The notes: generated from the letters alone by a model not told the origin. Positions 25,664-36,852 are shown, counted from the stretch's first letter. The stretch is 64,000 nt of DNA from Citrobacter gillenii (GCF_013337685.1 NZ_SUQN01000003.1:186001-250000), one strand, 5' to 3'. Numbers and translations are program-made.

Positions 25664-25760
25664 GGGGAAAAAAATTCATTTTCCCCTCATCAGATCATAG
25701 ACAGCCCCCTCTCCCCTGATTATCATGCCGCGCCCCGAAGTCCGTGATCGTTTTTCGGGG
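25664..25760 (+). other. Two hairpins between yaaI and satP
   Basis: GGGGAAAA / TTTTCCCC (25664-25686) and CCCCGAA / TTCGGGG (25733-25760) are perfect inverted repeats. The first may be the yaaI stop signal, though it has no T-run. The second lies about 40 bp before satP and could be in its leader. Confidence 0.5.
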
Positions 25761-25801
25761 AAATTATTTCACCATTCAATCAATGATGATTTTGAGGAAT
25801 T

Positions 25802-26368
25802 ATGGGCAACACTAAGTTGGCTAATCCGGCACCACTGGGCCTGATGGGCTTCGGCATGACCACCATTTTGCTTAACCTGCATAACGCGGGTTTCTTCGCC
25901 CTTGACGGTATTATCCTGGCGATGGGACTGTTCTACGGCGGTATCGCGCAAATTTTTGCCGGTCTGCTGGAGTACAAAAAAGGCAATACCTTCGGCTTAA
26001 CCGCCTTCACCTCTTACGGCTCGTTCTGGCTGACGCTGGTCGCGATCCTGTTAATGCCGAAAATGGGCCTGACAGAAGCACCGAACGTGCAGTTCCTCGG
26101 CGTGTATTTGGGTCTGTGGGGCGTGTTCACCCTGTTCATGTTCTTCGGCACACTGAAAGCAAACCGCGCGCTGCAGTTTGTCTTCCTGAGCCTGACCGTG
26201 CTGTTCGCCCTGCTGGCTGTGGGCAATATTGCAGGTAACGAAGCGATTATTCATGTTGCTGGCTGGATTGGCTTAGTGTGTGGTGCAAGCGCCATTTACC
26301 TGGCGATGGGTGAAGTGCTGAACGAACAGTTTGGCCGCACCATCCTGCCAATTGGTGAAATGCACTAA
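25802..26368 (+). CDS. satP: Succinate-acetate/proton symporter SatP
   Basis: A 188-residue inner-membrane protein of the AceTr (GPR1/FUN34/YaaH) family that takes up acetate and succinate with protons. The family signature [14 protein letters not shown] is at residues 8-21 and six hydrophobic helices follow. Length equals E. coli SatP (YaaH). The ATG at 25802 has TTGAGGAATT just upstream. It is convergent with the MFS gene, with 35 bp between the stop codons. Confidence 0.97.
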   Translation: MGNTKLANPAPLGLMGFGMTTILLNLHNAGFFALDGIILAMGLFYGGIAQIFAGLLEYKKGNTFGLTAFTSYGSFWLTLVAILLMPKMGLTEAPNVQFLGVYLGLWGVFTLFMFFGTLKANRALQFVFLSLTVLFALLAVGNIAGNEAIIHVAGWIGLVCGASAIYLAMGEVLNEQFGRTILPIGEMH

Positions 26369-26378
26369 TTCTGTCTGT

Positions 26379-26398
26379 ATCCCCCCGCAAGGGGGGAT
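26379..26398. terminator. Hairpin between convergent satP and MFS genes
   Basis: ATCCCCCC / GGGGGGAT with loop GCAA is a very stable 8-bp stem with a tetraloop. It lacks a clear T-run on either strand, so its role as a terminator is inferred from its place between two stop codons. Confidence 0.6.
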
Positions 26399-26403
26399 AA
26401 TCC

Positions 26404-27711
26404 TTACAGACGCTGTAATTCTCCCTCAGCGTCCGTATCACGATGATAAATATCCTGTCGTAGCCAAATCCCTAGCCCTAAACCCACCAGCGAAAGCGCC
26501 AGCACATACCAGGCCGGAGCCATCGGCGACACACTCATCAACATCGTGACCGCGATTGGCGTCAAACCACCGAAAATGGCATACGAGACGTTATAGGAAA
26601 AAGAAATACCGGTAAAACGGACTTCCGCCGGGAACGCCCGTACCATCACGTAAGGCACCGCGCCAACCACGCCAACGCACAGCCCAACCAGACCGTACAA
26701 CAGGAACAGGTGCTCAGGATGACTGCCGATCAGGTGATAGAAAAACCAGCTGGAACAGGCCAGCAGCAGGCTACCGACAATAAAGGTTTTGCTGGCACCC
26801 ACTCTGTCGACCACGAATCCCGCCAGCAAGCACCCGATGCACAGCATAATGGTGGCCACGCTGTTGGCCTGTAACGTCAGCGCAGGTGCAAAACCATACT
26901 GTTTTTGCAGCCAGACGGGCGACATCAGGATCACCACCACAATCCCAGCCGAGAGCAGCCAGGTCAGTAGCATCGACACCGCCACTGCTTTTTTATGCTT
27001 GCTGACGACCGACTTCACCGGCAGTTCCTGCGCCAACGCTTTGCGCTGCTGCATCTCGAGAAAGATCGGCGTCTCCTGCAACCAGCGGCGCAAATACATT
27101 GCCACCAGCCCAAACGCACCTCCCAGCAAGAAAGGTATACGCCAGCCGTACTCATGTACCGCCTGCTGCGTCAGGCTGGTATTCACCAACGTGGCCACCA
27201 CCGAGCCCAGAAGGATCCCCACCGTTAACCCGGCAGTCAGCGTTCCACAGGCAATGCCGATACGGCGCTCCGGCACGTGTTCGGCAACAAACACCCAGGC
27301 CCCCGGCACTTCTCCTCCAATGGCGGCACCTTGCAGAATACGCATCAGCAACAGCAACAGCGGGGCCAGGATCCCCATCGAGGAATACGTCGGCAGCAGA
27401 CCTATCGCCAGCGTCGGTATCGCCATCAGTAAAATGCTCAGAGTGAACATTTTTTTGCGCCCGACCAGATCGCCAAAATGCGCCATGATGATGCCGCCTA
27501 ACGGGCGCGCCAGATAGCCCGCGGCAAAAATACCGAAGGTTTGTACCTGACGTAGCCATTCGGGAATGTCCGCGGGGAAGAACAGCTCACCCACAACGGC
27601 GGCAAAGAAGACAAAGATAATAAAATCATAAAACTCGAGCGCCCCACCGAGAGCAGCGAGCGAAAGGGTTTTATAATCCTGGCGATTCAGCGGTCGAGAA
27701 TGTTGTGACAT
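26404..27711 (-). CDS. MFS transporter of the metabolite:H+ symporter type
   Basis: A 435-residue, 12-helix inner-membrane transporter. The loop 2-3 signature is GDLVGRKKM (about residue 80). ALEFYDFIIFVFFAAVVG in helix 1 and RILQGAAIGGEVPGAWVFV (about 123-141) are typical of the MHS family, which includes ProP, ShiA, KgtP and citrate carriers. The substrate is therefore probably an organic acid or zwitterion, but it cannot be read from sequence. The start at 27711 (MSQHSRPLNRQDYKTL) has no good ribosome site. It is on the mog strand, 124 bp after mog, and convergent with satP, itself an acid carrier. It is not found between these genes in E. coli K-12. Confidence 0.88.
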   Translation of the reverse strand: MSQHSRPLNRQDYKTLSLAALGGALEFYDFIIFVFFAAVVGELFFPADIPEWLRQVQTFGIFAAGYLARPLGGIIMAHFGDLVGRKKMFTLSILLMAIPTLAIGLLPTYSSMGILAPLLLLLMRILQGAAIGGEVPGAWVFVAEHVPERRIGIACGTLTAGLTVGILLGSVVATLVNTSLTQQAVHEYGWRIPFLLGGAFGLVAMYLRRWLQETPIFLEMQQRKALAQELPVKSVVSKHKKAVAVSMLLTWLLSAGIVVVILMSPVWLQKQYGFAPALTLQANSVATIMLCIGCLLAGFVVDRVGASKTFIVGSLLLACSSWFFYHLIGSHPEHLFLLYGLVGLCVGVVGAVPYVMVRAFPAEVRFTGISFSYNVSYAIFGGLTPIAVTMLMSVSPMAPAWYVLALSLVGLGLGIWLRQDIYHRDTDAEGELQRL

Positions 27712-27835
27712 AGCAAACCATGCGTCAGTGGAGTGATTGAAGGTGTTTAGCGATACGTGTAAATCAAAAATTACTATATCGTAAACAATTCAATACTCCA
27801 CCGGCATTACGCTTTATGTCACGAAAAGGCTACTT

Positions 27836-28423
27836 TCAGGCATTTGTATCGCGTATCGCGCTTTTAGGCCGAAAAGATGCTACCACTTCCGGGGCGGTTT
27901 CCACATACGGCCCATCCAGCAGCTGTATACAATATGGTACACTTGCAAAAATACCCGCCACAATAACGTTACCGTCGGCGTCTTTCACCCCTTCCAGCGT
28001 TTCTTTGATCGATTTCGGTTGGCCAGGCAGGTTGAGGATCAGTGCCTGCTTGCGAATAACCCCAACCTGACGGGAGAGGATCGCCGTCGGCACAAAGTGC
28101 AGGCTAATCTGGCGCATTTGTTCACCAAAGCCGGGCATCTGCCTGTCGGCTACCGCCATCGTAGCATCTGGGGTTACATCACGACGCGCCGGGCCGGTGC
28201 CGCCGGTGGTCAGCACCAGGTGACAGCCCATTTCATCAACCAGTTCACACAATGTTTGTTCAATGATCGCCTGCTCATCCGGGATCAACCGGGTTTGCAG
28301 TTCAAAAGGCGTTGTCAGGGCGGACGCTAGCCACTCTTCAAGTGCGGGAATACCCTTATCCTGATAAACACCGCTGGAGGCACGGTCAGAAATAGAAACT
28401 AAGCCAATGCGTAAAGTATTCAT
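27836..28423 (-). CDS. mog: Molybdopterin adenylyltransferase Mog
   Basis: A 195-residue cytoplasmic enzyme that adenylates molybdopterin before MoeA inserts molybdenum. The MPT-binding signature TTGGTGPARRDVTPDAT is at about residues 71-87, and LNLPGQPKSIKETL further on is typical of the MogA/MoaB fold. Length equals E. coli Mog. It lies 110 bp after talB on the same strand, as in E. coli. Confidence 0.97.
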   Translation of the reverse strand: MNTLRIGLVSISDRASSGVYQDKGIPALEEWLASALTTPFELQTRLIPDEQAIIEQTLCELVDEMGCHLVLTTGGTGPARRDVTPDATMAVADRQMPGFGEQMRQISLHFVPTAILSRQVGVIRKQALILNLPGQPKSIKETLEGVKDADGNVIVAGIFASVPYCIQLLDGPYVETAPEVVASFRPKSAIRDTNA

Positions 28424-28501
28424 GATTATTCCGTTTAAACAGTCTCGTTAAACAGAATGATACACTGCGAAGGGAAGGACAGACAGATTTCAGAAGAGGT
28501 A

Positions 28502-28525
28502 GCGTGACCCCCGTCAGGGCCACGC
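28502..28525 (-). terminator. Possible talB stop hairpin
   Basis: GCGTGACCC / GGGCCACGC forms an imperfect 9-bp stem just after the talB stop. It lacks a good T-run, so partial read-through into mog is plausible. Confidence 0.5.
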
Positions 28526-28533
28526 GCAAATGA

Positions 28534-29487
28534 TTACAGCAGATCGCCGATCATTTTTTCCAGTTTGCCCTGGTCTACAGCAAACTTACGGATACCGTCC
28601 GCCAGTTTGTCTACAGCCATCGGATCCTGGTTGTGTTGCCACAGGAACTCAGCTTCAGTGATACGTGCAGGACGCGCTTTCACTTCGCCAGAGAAGGACA
28701 GTTTACGTTCGAGCGCGCCTTCGCTTTCAGCCAGCTCTTTCAGCAGTGCCGGGGCAATAGTCAGACGATCGCAGCCCGCCAGCTCAATGATTTCGCCGAT
28801 GTTACGGAAGCTCGCGCCCATCACCACGGTTTCGTAACCGTGCTGTTTGTAGTACTCATAGATTTCCGTGACGGAAACCACACCCGGATCTTCTGCCGGT
28901 GCGTACTCTTTCTTATCGGTGTTGGCTTTGTACCAGTCCAGAATACGGCCAACGAACGGAGAAATCAGGTAAACGCCTGCTTCTGCACATGCACGCGCCT
29001 GCGCGAAGGAGAACAGCAGAGTCAGGTTACAGTTGATGCCTTCTTTTTCCAGCTGCTCCGCGGCACGGATACCCTGCCAGGTAGAAGCTAGTTTGATCAG
29101 AATGCGATCGTTGCTGATGCCAGCATCGTTGTACATTTTGATCAGACGTTTCGCTTTCGCGATAGACGCTTCGGTGTCGTAGGACAGGCGCGCGTCAACT
29201 TCAGTAGAGATACGACCCGGGACCAGTTTCAGGATCTCCAGGCCGATGTTTACCGCCAGTTTGTCCGTCGCGTCGACGACCTGCTGCGCGCGGTCGTTGC
29301 TCTGCTGCTTAGCCCAGGCCACAGCGTCATCAATCAGCTTGCGGTATTCCGGGATCTGCGCTGCGTTAAGAATGAGAGAAGGGTTAGTTGTGGCATCCTG
29401 AGGCTGATACAGCTTCATTGCCGCGATGTCTCCGGTGTCGGCCACTACAGTGGTGAACTGACGAAGGGAGGTCAATTTGTCCGTCAT
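28534..29487 (-). CDS. talB: Transaldolase B
   Basis: A 317-residue enzyme of the non-oxidative pentose phosphate pathway that transfers dihydroxyacetone units between sedoheptulose 7-phosphate and glyceraldehyde 3-phosphate. The Schiff-base lysine lies in [17 protein letters not shown] (about residue 132) and DATTNPSLI is near residue 31. I start at ATG 29487, giving the family N-terminus [10 protein letters not shown]; the frame is open 21 codons further with no homology. Codon bias is high. It is divergent from yaaJ, and the 274-bp gap between them (29488-29761) presumably carries both promoters. Confidence 0.98.
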   Translation of the reverse strand: MTDKLTSLRQFTTVVADTGDIAAMKLYQPQDATTNPSLILNAAQIPEYRKLIDDAVAWAKQQSNDRAQQVVDATDKLAVNIGLEILKLVPGRISTEVDARLSYDTEASIAKAKRLIKMYNDAGISNDRILIKLASTWQGIRAAEQLEKEGINCNLTLLFSFAQARACAEAGVYLISPFVGRILDWYKANTDKKEYAPAEDPGVVSVTEIYEYYKQHGYETVVMGASFRNIGEIIELAGCDRLTIAPALLKELAESEGALERKLSFSGEVKARPARITEAEFLWQHNQDPMAVDKLADGIRKFAVDQGKLEKMIGDLL

Positions 29488-29761
29488 GATAGCGTTTCTC
29501 TTTAAACAGCGTGTTAGGGGGATGTAACCGATCTTTCCTGATGATAGCACGACGCACTCTCAGCGCAACCGCCGGGAGTGCCTCACCTGCCGTTCAGCCC
29601 TGATTACGCATCTCAGAGCCTATAGTGCGCAATTAAAGAGTCGACCTGATGTTATGGTAAACTCCCGCTATCAATCTCATTACAAGGTTTATACTGTTCG
29701 ATAATTGGTAGCGCTTACATCAGGATATTAGCGCGTGCCGGCATCAACAAGAGGGATGTTA

Positions 29762-31192
29762 ATGCCTGATTTTTTCGCATTTATTAATGAAATACTGTGG
29801 GGCTCGGTGATGATCTATCTCCTGCTGGGCGCAGGATTTTGGTTCACTTACCGTACCGGTTTCGTCCAGTTCCGCTACGTTCGCCAGTTTGGCAAAAGTC
29901 TTAAAAATAGCATCAACCCACAACCTGGGGGTTTAACCTCATTTCAGGCTCTGTGTACCAGCCTCGCCGCCCGTATCGGCAGCGGAAACCTGGCAGGCGT
30001 AGCCCTGGCTATCGCGGCTGGGGGGGCGGGTGCCGTCTTCTGGATGTGGGTCTCGGCGGTGATCGGCATGGCAACTTCATTTGCCGAATGCTCACTCGCC
30101 CAACTGTATAAAGAACGCGACAGTAAAGGCCAGTTTCGCGGCGGACCCGCGTGGTATATGGCGCGCGGGCTGGGCATGCGCTGGATGGGCGTTCTGTTCG
30201 CCATCTTTTTACTCATTGCCTATGGCTTAGTTTTTAACAGCGTCCAGGCGAACTCGGTCTCGCGTGCGCTGGAGTTTGCTTTCGACATCCCGCCCCTCGT
30301 ATCCGGGATCTCGCTGGCAGTGCTGTCTTTGCTCGTCATCGTCGGCGGTATTAAAGGCGTTGCCCGCCTGATGCAATGGATCGTGCCCTTAATGGCCCTG
30401 CTGTGGGTCGGCTGCAGCATCGTCATCTGCCTGTGGCATATCGGACAGATCCCTGAGGTCATCGTCACCATTGTGAAAAGCGCGTTTGGCTGGCAGGAAG
30501 CCGCCGCCGGCGCCGCCGGGTATACGCTAAGCCAGGCCATTGCCAGCGGCTTTCAACGCGGTATGTTTTCTAATGAAGCGGGCCTGGGTTCAACGCCTAA
30601 CGCCGCGGCCGCGGCCGCGTCATGGCCTCCGCATCCCGCCGCACAAGGCATCGTGCAGATGATTGGCGTGCTGGGTGATACGTTGGTTATCTGTACGGCC
30701 AGCGCAATGATTATTCTACTGGCAGGCAATGGCACCACGTACGTTCCAATGGAAGGTATTCAACTGGTCCAGAAGGCCATGGTAACGCTCACGGGGGAAT
30801 GGGGTGCCGGGTTCGTTGCGCTGATTGTGGTTCTGTTCGCCTTCAGCTCTATTGTCGCTAACTACATTTATGCAGAAAATAATCTGATCTTTCTGAAACT
30901 GGACACCATTCGCATCATCTGGATTTTGCGTATTACCACCGTCTGCACCGTGATCGGCGGAACACTACTCCACTTTCCGCTGGTGTGGCAGCTCGCCGAC
31001 ATTATTATGGCCTGCATGGCCATCACGAATCTGACGGCGATTTTGCTGCTTTCCCCGGTTGTTCATACTCTTGCCAGCGACTACCTGCGCCAGCGAAAAC
31101 TCGGCGTGCGACCGGAATTTGATCCGCAGCGTTATCCTGATATCAGACAACAGCTTGCACCTGATACCTGGGATGAGCCGCCGCGCAGCTAG
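29762..31192 (+). CDS. yaaJ: Alanine/glycine:cation symporter family transporter YaaJ
   Basis: A 476-residue inner-membrane protein of the AGCS family, expected to import small neutral amino acids with Na+ or H+. About 10-11 hydrophobic segments are present. The family signature [22 protein letters not shown] covers about residues 55-76, and [17 protein letters not shown] (about 282) follows. Three in-frame starts exist: GTG 29735, ATG 29756 and ATG 29762. The last matches the E. coli N-terminus MPDFF and has GAGGG 8 nt upstream. Relative to K-12, the middle (about residues 175-235) looks the most divergent. The substrate has not been shown, to my knowledge. Confidence 0.93.
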   Translation: MPDFFAFINEILWGSVMIYLLLGAGFWFTYRTGFVQFRYVRQFGKSLKNSINPQPGGLTSFQALCTSLAARIGSGNLAGVALAIAAGGAGAVFWMWVSAVIGMATSFAECSLAQLYKERDSKGQFRGGPAWYMARGLGMRWMGVLFAIFLLIAYGLVFNSVQANSVSRALEFAFDIPPLVSGISLAVLSLLVIVGGIKGVARLMQWIVPLMALLWVGCSIVICLWHIGQIPEVIVTIVKSAFGWQEAAAGAAGYTLSQAIASGFQRGMFSNEAGLGSTPNAAAAAASWPPHPAAQGIVQMIGVLGDTLVICTASAMIILLAGNGTTYVPMEGIQLVQKAMVTLTGEWGAGFVALIVVLFAFSSIVANYIYAENNLIFLKLDTIRIIWILRITTVCTVIGGTLLHFPLVWQLADIIMACMAITNLTAILLLSPVVHTLASDYLRQRKLGVRPEFDPQRYPDIRQQLAPDTWDEPPRS

Positions 31193-31269
31193 CGCGGCAA
31201 TCGCAACCATCGATCAATTCTGTCGTTTTTTTTGCTACAGTCGCAGTAAATCTCCCGCAAGGACTGGAT

Positions 31270-32043
31270 ATGCTGATTCTGATTTCACCTGCAAAAACGC
31301 TCGACTACCAAAGTCCACTGGCCACCACGCGCCATACGCTGCCCGAGCTGCTGGACCATTCCCAGCAGCTTATCCACGAAGCGCGTCAGCTGTCTGCACC
31401 GCAAATAGGTAAGCTGATGGGGATAAGCGACAAGCTGGCGGACCTGAACGCCACTCGTTTCCACGACTGGCAACCTGACTTCACGCCCGATAATGCGCGT
31501 CAGGCCATCCTGGCGTTTAAAGGCGACGTCTACACTGGGCTGCAGGCAGACACCTTCAGCGAGGCCGATTTTGATTTCGCCCAACGGCATTTACGCATGT
31601 TGTCCGGGTTGTACGGCGTGCTGCGCCCGCTGGATCTGATGCAGCCTTACCGCCTCGAGATGGGCATTCGCCTTGCCAACACCAAAGGCAAAGATCTCTA
31701 CCAGTTCTGGGGGGACATCATCACTGACAAGCTGAACGAAGCGCTGGAAGCACAAGGCGACAACGTGGTGATTAACCTCGCCTCGGATGAGTATTTTAAG
31801 TCCGTGAAACCGAAAAAACTGAACGCGGAGCTGATCAAACCGGTCTTCCTCGACGAGAAAAATGGCAAATTCAAAGTGATCAGTTTCTATGCTAAAAAAG
31901 CGCGCGGTCTGATGAGCCGCTATATCATTGAAAACCGCTTAACCCAGCCAGAACAGCTGACCGCCTTTAACAGCGAGGGCTATTTCTTTGATGAAGAAGC
32001 TTCCGATAAAGGCGAGTTGGTGTTTAAACGTCACGAGCACTAG
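31270..32043 (+). CDS. yaaA: Peroxide-stress protein YaaA
   Basis: A 257-residue cytoplasmic protein of the YaaA/DUF328 family. In E. coli it lowers free intracellular iron and protects DNA during hydrogen peroxide stress under OxyR control; the fold has been shown to bind DNA. Conserved blocks are [13 protein letters not shown] (1-13), [21 protein letters not shown] (about 112-132) and [23 protein letters not shown] lies before the ATG. It is 77 bp after yaaJ on the same strand and is followed by a BIME and the convergent thrC. Confidence 0.95.
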   Translation: MLILISPAKTLDYQSPLATTRHTLPELLDHSQQLIHEARQLSAPQIGKLMGISDKLADLNATRFHDWQPDFTPDNARQAILAFKGDVYTGLQADTFSEADFDFAQRHLRMLSGLYGVLRPLDLMQPYRLEMGIRLANTKGKDLYQFWGDIITDKLNEALEAQGDNVVINLASDEYFKSVKPKKLNAELIKPVFLDEKNGKFKVISFYAKKARGLMSRYIIENRLTQPEQLTAFNSEGYFFDEEASDKGELVFKRHEH

Positions 32044-32048
32044 TGTAC

Positions 32049-32139
32049 ATGCCGGATGGCGGCTAACGCCTTATCCGGCCTACGACACAAAACGAATGCC
32101 CGTAGGCCGGATAAGACGCGCTAGCGTCACCATCCGGCA
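32049..32139. repeat. REP pair (BIME) between yaaA and thrC
   Basis: Two inverted units, ATGCCGGATGGCGGCTAACG...ATCCGGCCTACG (32049-32083) and CGTAGGCCGGATAAGACGCG...CATCCGGCA (32101-32139), separate the convergent genes. Confidence 0.92.
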
Positions 32140-32145
32140 CAACAA

Positions 32146-33432
32146 TTATCCGCGGGTCATCATCAGTTGACGCAGCGCGGCAAAATCAGCCGGTAGATGA
32201 TGCGACAGCAGCGGCAAGTCCGCACGCTCCGCCAGCTCTTTTGGTAGATCCAGCGTCACATCAAGGATCTGTTCAACGCTTTCTTTAAACTTCGCCGGGT
32301 GCGCGGTCCCAAGGAACAGGCCATATTCGCCTGGGTTCAGTTGATCACGCAGCGCGCGGTACGCCACCGCCGCGTGCGGCTCTGAGGTGTAGCCAATCGC
32401 CTGCAGCTCACGCATCGTTTCCTCAGTGGTCGCATCGTCAACGGCCGCATAGCCCAGTTCGTTCAGACGCCAGATTTTACGACGGAACAGCTCTTCCACG
32501 CGCGGCCAGTTGTTCGGCTGGCTGACATCCATGGCATTCGATAAGGTCGCCTGGGTGGCTTTCGGCGCCCACTCGCCTTCTTCAAGGAAACGCGGAACCG
32601 TATCGTTGACATTGGTTGCCGCGATAAAACGCTTCACCGGCAAACCGAGTGATTTTGCCAGCAGTCCAGCGGTCAGATCGCCAAAGTTGCCGCTCGGTAC
32701 AGAAACCACCAGCTGATTGCGCGCCTCCTGCGGCAGTTGCGCCACGGCCTCAAAGTAGTAGCAGATTTGCGCCAGCAACCGGCTGATGTTGATCGAGTTA
32801 GCCGAATTTAATCCCAGCGCCACCTTTAGTTCTTCGTCATCAAACGCCTGTTTCACCAGCGCCTGGCAGGCATCAAAATCACCGTCAATGGCGACAGTTT
32901 CAATGTTTCCACCCAGCGTACAGAACAGTTTTTCCTGTAACGGGCTGATCTTACCGTTAGGATAGAGGATCACCACGCGCACATTTTTCAGGCCATAAAA
33001 GGCATGCGCGACCGCCGCCCCGGTATCGCCGGACGTGGCCGTCAGGATGGTTACCGGCTTATCGCCGCTGATGTGCGTCAGCATCTGCGCCATAAAGCGC
33101 CCACCAAAGTCTTTAAAGGCCAGCGTCGGGCCGTGGAACAGCTCCAGACAACCGACATCCCCCGTCACCTGAGCAACCGGCGCAGGGAATGCAAACGCCG
33201 CGCGCACGCGATCTGCGAGGACGTCATTCGCTATTTCATCACCAATAAAGGCGGACAGGATCTTTGCGCTACGGCTGACAAAATCCAACTTCAGCATTTC
33301 ATCGATTTCGGTCAGGCTAAATTCCGGCAGATCGTGCGGAAAAAATAACCCCTGTTTTCTACCCAACCCTTGGGTGACGGCCTGCGCGAAACTGACCTGC
33401 TCGTTATGATCTTTTAGATTGTAGAGTTTCAT
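32146..33432 (-). CDS. thrC: Threonine synthase ThrC
   Basis: A 428-residue PLP enzyme that converts O-phosphohomoserine to threonine, the last step of the pathway. The PLP lysine is in GPTLAFKDFGGRFMAQ (about 101-116). The phosphate-binding segments ILTATSGDTGAAVAHAF and VSVPSGNFGDLTAGLLAKSL are visible. It begins directly after the thrB stop codon with no gap, so it is translationally coupled. It is the last gene of thrLABC. Confidence 0.98.
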   Translation of the reverse strand: MKLYNLKDHNEQVSFAQAVTQGLGRKQGLFFPHDLPEFSLTEIDEMLKLDFVSRSAKILSAFIGDEIANDVLADRVRAAFAFPAPVAQVTGDVGCLELFHGPTLAFKDFGGRFMAQMLTHISGDKPVTILTATSGDTGAAVAHAFYGLKNVRVVILYPNGKISPLQEKLFCTLGGNIETVAIDGDFDACQALVKQAFDDEELKVALGLNSANSINISRLLAQICYYFEAVAQLPQEARNQLVVSVPSGNFGDLTAGLLAKSLGLPVKRFIAATNVNDTVPRFLEEGEWAPKATQATLSNAMDVSQPNNWPRVEELFRRKIWRLNELGYAAVDDATTEETMRELQAIGYTSEPHAAVAYRALRDQLNPGEYGLFLGTAHPAKFKESVEQILDVTLDLPKELAERADLPLLSHHLPADFAALRQLMMTRG

Positions 33433-34365
33433 TTATTTTCCCAGTACCCGTGCGCCCGCCGTGTCCAGCCGGCAAATATGAACAAAGCCTTCCTGATTTT
33501 GCAGGTAATTTTTACCCAGCCAGTCTGCAACCCGCTGCGCCGTCTCCGGTTTATCGCACAGAGCAAACAGCGTCGGTCCAGAACCGGAAATACCACTGGC
33601 CACCGCGCCGATTTCCGCCACCGCCTGACGCGCCTGGCTGAAGCCTGGCAGCAAGCGGGTGCGATATGGCTCGGCAATCACATCTTTCATCAGCTTTGCC
33701 GCTAACCCTGGCTGACGGGAATAGCAAGCATGAATGAAGCCCGCCAGATGTCGCCCGTGGGCGATACAGTCCTGGCGACGGTATTGCGCCGGTAAAATCG
33801 CCCGCGCTTCAGCCGTTGAAACCTTAATTCCCGGATAGGCCAGCACCCACAACCACTCATCAAAGCCTGGCACCTGTTGGCTGATAATGCCGTTTTCCTC
33901 AATCATCAACTGCATACCGCCCAAAAAGCAAGGCGCCACATTATCGTAGTGAACACTGCCGGAGATACGCCCTTCCAGCTCACCCATGATCGCCAGCAGG
34001 CGGGTGTCGTTGAGCGGTTTACCGCAGTGCTCATTCATTGCCACCAGCGCGGCCACAACAGAACAGGCGCTGGAGCCTAAGCCGGAGCCAATCGGCATAT
34101 TTTTTTCCAGCGTCATCGTCACCGGAACGGCTTTCCCCAGCTCCTGACAAAATCGCTCCCAGCACTGGTAGACGATATTTTCCCGCGGCTCTGACGGCAG
34201 TTTGCTCGCAAAGCGCCCCAGGTTGTTGAGGCTAAAGCTGTCAGCGGCTTCCACAGAGACAACATCACCTAACAAAGAACCATCAACGGGCGTGACCGCC
34301 GCCCCAAGCACATCAAACCCGACGCTCATATTGGCACTGGAAGCCGGGGCATAAACTCTCACCAT
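33433..34365 (-). CDS. thrB: Homoserine kinase ThrB
   Basis: A 310-residue GHMP-superfamily kinase that phosphorylates homoserine. The ATP-binding glycine-rich motif [19 protein letters not shown] is at about residues 91-109. The N-terminal [17 protein letters not shown] and the late [12 protein letters not shown] are family signatures. The start codon is one base after the thrA stop. Same length as E. coli ThrB. Confidence 0.98.
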   Translation of the reverse strand: MVRVYAPASSANMSVGFDVLGAAVTPVDGSLLGDVVSVEAADSFSLNNLGRFASKLPSEPRENIVYQCWERFCQELGKAVPVTMTLEKNMPIGSGLGSSACSVVAALVAMNEHCGKPLNDTRLLAIMGELEGRISGSVHYDNVAPCFLGGMQLMIEENGIISQQVPGFDEWLWVLAYPGIKVSTAEARAILPAQYRRQDCIAHGRHLAGFIHACYSRQPGLAAKLMKDVIAEPYRTRLLPGFSQARQAVAEIGAVASGISGSGPTLFALCDKPETAQRVADWLGKNYLQNQEGFVHICRLDTAGARVLGK

Positions 34366-34366
34366 G

Positions 34367-36829
34367 TTAAACTCCTAACTTCCATGAAAGGGTGCGTAGC
34401 AGATCGGCAAAGACGCCCGCCGCCGTGACATCATTACCTGCACCGTAACCACGCAGTACCAGCGGTAATGGCTGGTAGTAGTGACTGTAGAACGCCAGCG
34501 CGTTTTCGCCATTTTTCACTTTATACAGCGGATCGTTGCCATCCACTTCGGCGATTTTCACCCGACACACACCGTCTTCTTCGATATTGCCAACATAGCG
34601 CATGACTTTCCCCTCATCACGGGCTTTCGCCACGCGCGCGGCAAACGCATCATCGAGCTGCGACAGCTTAGCCATAAACGCAGAGACATCGCCAGAATCA
34701 TCAAAATCTTGCGGTAACACCGGCTCAATAACGATATCGCTAAGCTCCAGCTCGCGACCGGTTTCGCGGGCGAGGATCAGCAGTTTGCGCGCCACATCCG
34801 TCCCGGAAAGGTCATCGCGTGGATCGGGCTCGGTATAGCCCATTTCGCGTGCCAGCGTGGTGGCTTGCGAGAAGCTCATGCCTTCATCCAGCTTGCCAAA
34901 AATAAACGACAGCGAACCGGACAGAATCCCCGAGAAGCGTTGCAGTTCATCACCTGCACTGAGCAGGTTTTGCAGGTTTTCGATAACCGGTAAGCCTGCG
35001 CCAACGTTGGTGTCATAGAGGAATTTACGTCGGGACTTCGCGGCGGCAAAACGTAGCTGATGGTAGTAATCCATCGACGAGGTATTCGCCTTTTTATTCG
35101 GCGTCACGACGTGGAAGCCTTCGCGCAGGAAGTCCGCATACTGATCTGCCACGGCCTGACTTGACGTACAGTCCACAATCACCGGGTTAAGCAGATGGTA
35201 TTCTTTCACCAGGCGAATTAAGCGACCGAGGTTGAAAGGTTCCTTGGCTTCCGCCAGCTCCGCCTGCCAGTTTTCCAGATTCAGACCGTGAACATGGGTC
35301 AGCAGGGCCTTCGAATTCGCCACCCCGCAAACGCGTAAATCAATATGCTTGCTCTTCAGCCAGGTTTGTTGCCGCTTAAGCTGTTCAAGCAGCGCAGACC
35401 CGACGCCACCGACGCCTATGACAAAGACTTCTATCACCTGATCGGTATTGAACAGCATCTGATGCGTCACGCGCACGCCGGTGGTGGCATCATCATTGTT
35501 CACCACCACCGAAATAGAGCGCTCAGACGAGCCCTGGGCGATAGCCACGATATTGATGTTGGCACGCGCCAGCGCGGCAAAGAATTTCGCGGAGATACCG
35601 CGCAGCGTACGCATACCGTCGCCAACTACTGAGATGATCGCCAGGCGCTCAGTGACCGCCAGCGGCTCCAGCAGTCCTTCTTTCAACTCGAGGTAGAATT
35701 CATCCTGCATCGCACGCTGTGCACGCGCACAGTCGCCCTGCGGGACGCAGAAGCTGATGCTGTATTCAGAAGACGACTGGGTGATCAGTACCACCGAAAT
35801 CCCTGCGCGAGACATCGCGGCAAACACGCGGGCCGCCATGCCGACCATCCCTTTCATTCCAGGACCCGACACGCTGAACATCGCCATATTGTTGAGATTC
35901 GAAATGCCTTTTACCGGCAGATCATCTTCATCGCGGCTGGCGCCAATCAGCGTACCCGGCGCTTGCGGGTTACCGGTATTTTTAATCAGGCAAGGGATCT
36001 GGAACTGGGCAATCGGGGTAATGGTGCGCGGGTGAAGCACTTTGGCGCCGAAATAAGACAGCTCCATCGCTTCCTGATAAGACATTGACTTCAGCAGTCT
36101 GGCATCGGGGACCTGACGCGGGTCGCAGGTATACACGCCGTCAACGTCCGTCCAGATCTCACAGCAGTCTGCACGCAAACAGGCAGCCAGCACGGCGGCG
36201 GAGTAATCAGAGCCGTTACGTCCCAGCACCACCAGCTCACCTTTTTCATTCCCGGCGGTAAAGCCTGCCATCAACACCATATGGTCTGCCGGAATACGGC
36301 TGGCGGCAATTCGACGCGTAGACTCGGTAATATCAACGGTCGATTCGAGGTAATGACCCACCGCTAACAGTTTCTCAACCGGATCAATAACCGTCACTTT
36401 GTGGCCACGTGCTTCCAGCAGCCCGGCCATAATTGCGATCGACATTTTTTCACCACGGCAGATAAGCGCGGCGTTGATGCTGTCCGGGCACTGTCCCAGC
36501 AGGCTGATGCCGTGCAGAACATGCTTAATTTGGGCAAATTCTTGTTCAACAAAGGCTTTGAGTTGCGCCAGCGGGAAACCGGGCTGAACCGCGGCAAGAC
36601 CGACCAAAAGCTCAGAGAAAATACGTTCGGCGTCGCTGATATTGGCTAAAGCATCCTGGCCACCGATGGTCTTCTCAATCATCGCCACCAGATGGTTAGT
36701 GATTTTTGCCGGGGCAGAGAGGACGGTCGCAACCTGCCCCTGCCTGGCATTGCTTTCCAGAATATCGGCAACCCGCAGAAAGCGCTCTGCATTTGCCACT
36801 GATGTACCGCCAAACTTCAACACTCGCAT
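34367..36829 (-). CDS. thrA: Bifunctional aspartokinase I / homoserine dehydrogenase I
   Basis: An 820-residue fusion enzyme catalysing the first and third steps from aspartate towards threonine, with feedback inhibition by threonine. The kinase domain starts [17 protein letters not shown]. Regulatory ACT regions lie around residues 320-460, including [17 protein letters not shown] and [17 protein letters not shown]. The dehydrogenase begins with the Rossmann motif [17 protein letters not shown] (about 466) and has the substrate segment [20 protein letters not shown]. The length equals E. coli ThrA. It is the first structural gene after the leader peptide and attenuator. Confidence 0.98.
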   Translation of the reverse strand: MRVLKFGGTSVANAERFLRVADILESNARQGQVATVLSAPAKITNHLVAMIEKTIGGQDALANISDAERIFSELLVGLAAVQPGFPLAQLKAFVEQEFAQIKHVLHGISLLGQCPDSINAALICRGEKMSIAIMAGLLEARGHKVTVIDPVEKLLAVGHYLESTVDITESTRRIAASRIPADHMVLMAGFTAGNEKGELVVLGRNGSDYSAAVLAACLRADCCEIWTDVDGVYTCDPRQVPDARLLKSMSYQEAMELSYFGAKVLHPRTITPIAQFQIPCLIKNTGNPQAPGTLIGASRDEDDLPVKGISNLNNMAMFSVSGPGMKGMVGMAARVFAAMSRAGISVVLITQSSSEYSISFCVPQGDCARAQRAMQDEFYLELKEGLLEPLAVTERLAIISVVGDGMRTLRGISAKFFAALARANINIVAIAQGSSERSISVVVNNDDATTGVRVTHQMLFNTDQVIEVFVIGVGGVGSALLEQLKRQQTWLKSKHIDLRVCGVANSKALLTHVHGLNLENWQAELAEAKEPFNLGRLIRLVKEYHLLNPVIVDCTSSQAVADQYADFLREGFHVVTPNKKANTSSMDYYHQLRFAAAKSRRKFLYDTNVGAGLPVIENLQNLLSAGDELQRFSGILSGSLSFIFGKLDEGMSFSQATTLAREMGYTEPDPRDDLSGTDVARKLLILARETGRELELSDIVIEPVLPQDFDDSGDVSAFMAKLSQLDDAFAARVAKARDEGKVMRYVGNIEEDGVCRVKIAEVDGNDPLYKVKNGENALAFYSHYYQPLPLVLRGYGAGNDVTAAGVFADLLRTLSWKLGV

Positions 36830-36852
36830 GGTTTACCTCGTTGCCTCTGGTC

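Noticed and set aside
32049-32139. Paired inverted repeats considered as a possible CRISPR array or IS end
   Set aside because: Only two units, with REP consensus GCCGGATGGCG/CGCCTTATCCGGC, no regular spacers and no transposase nearby.
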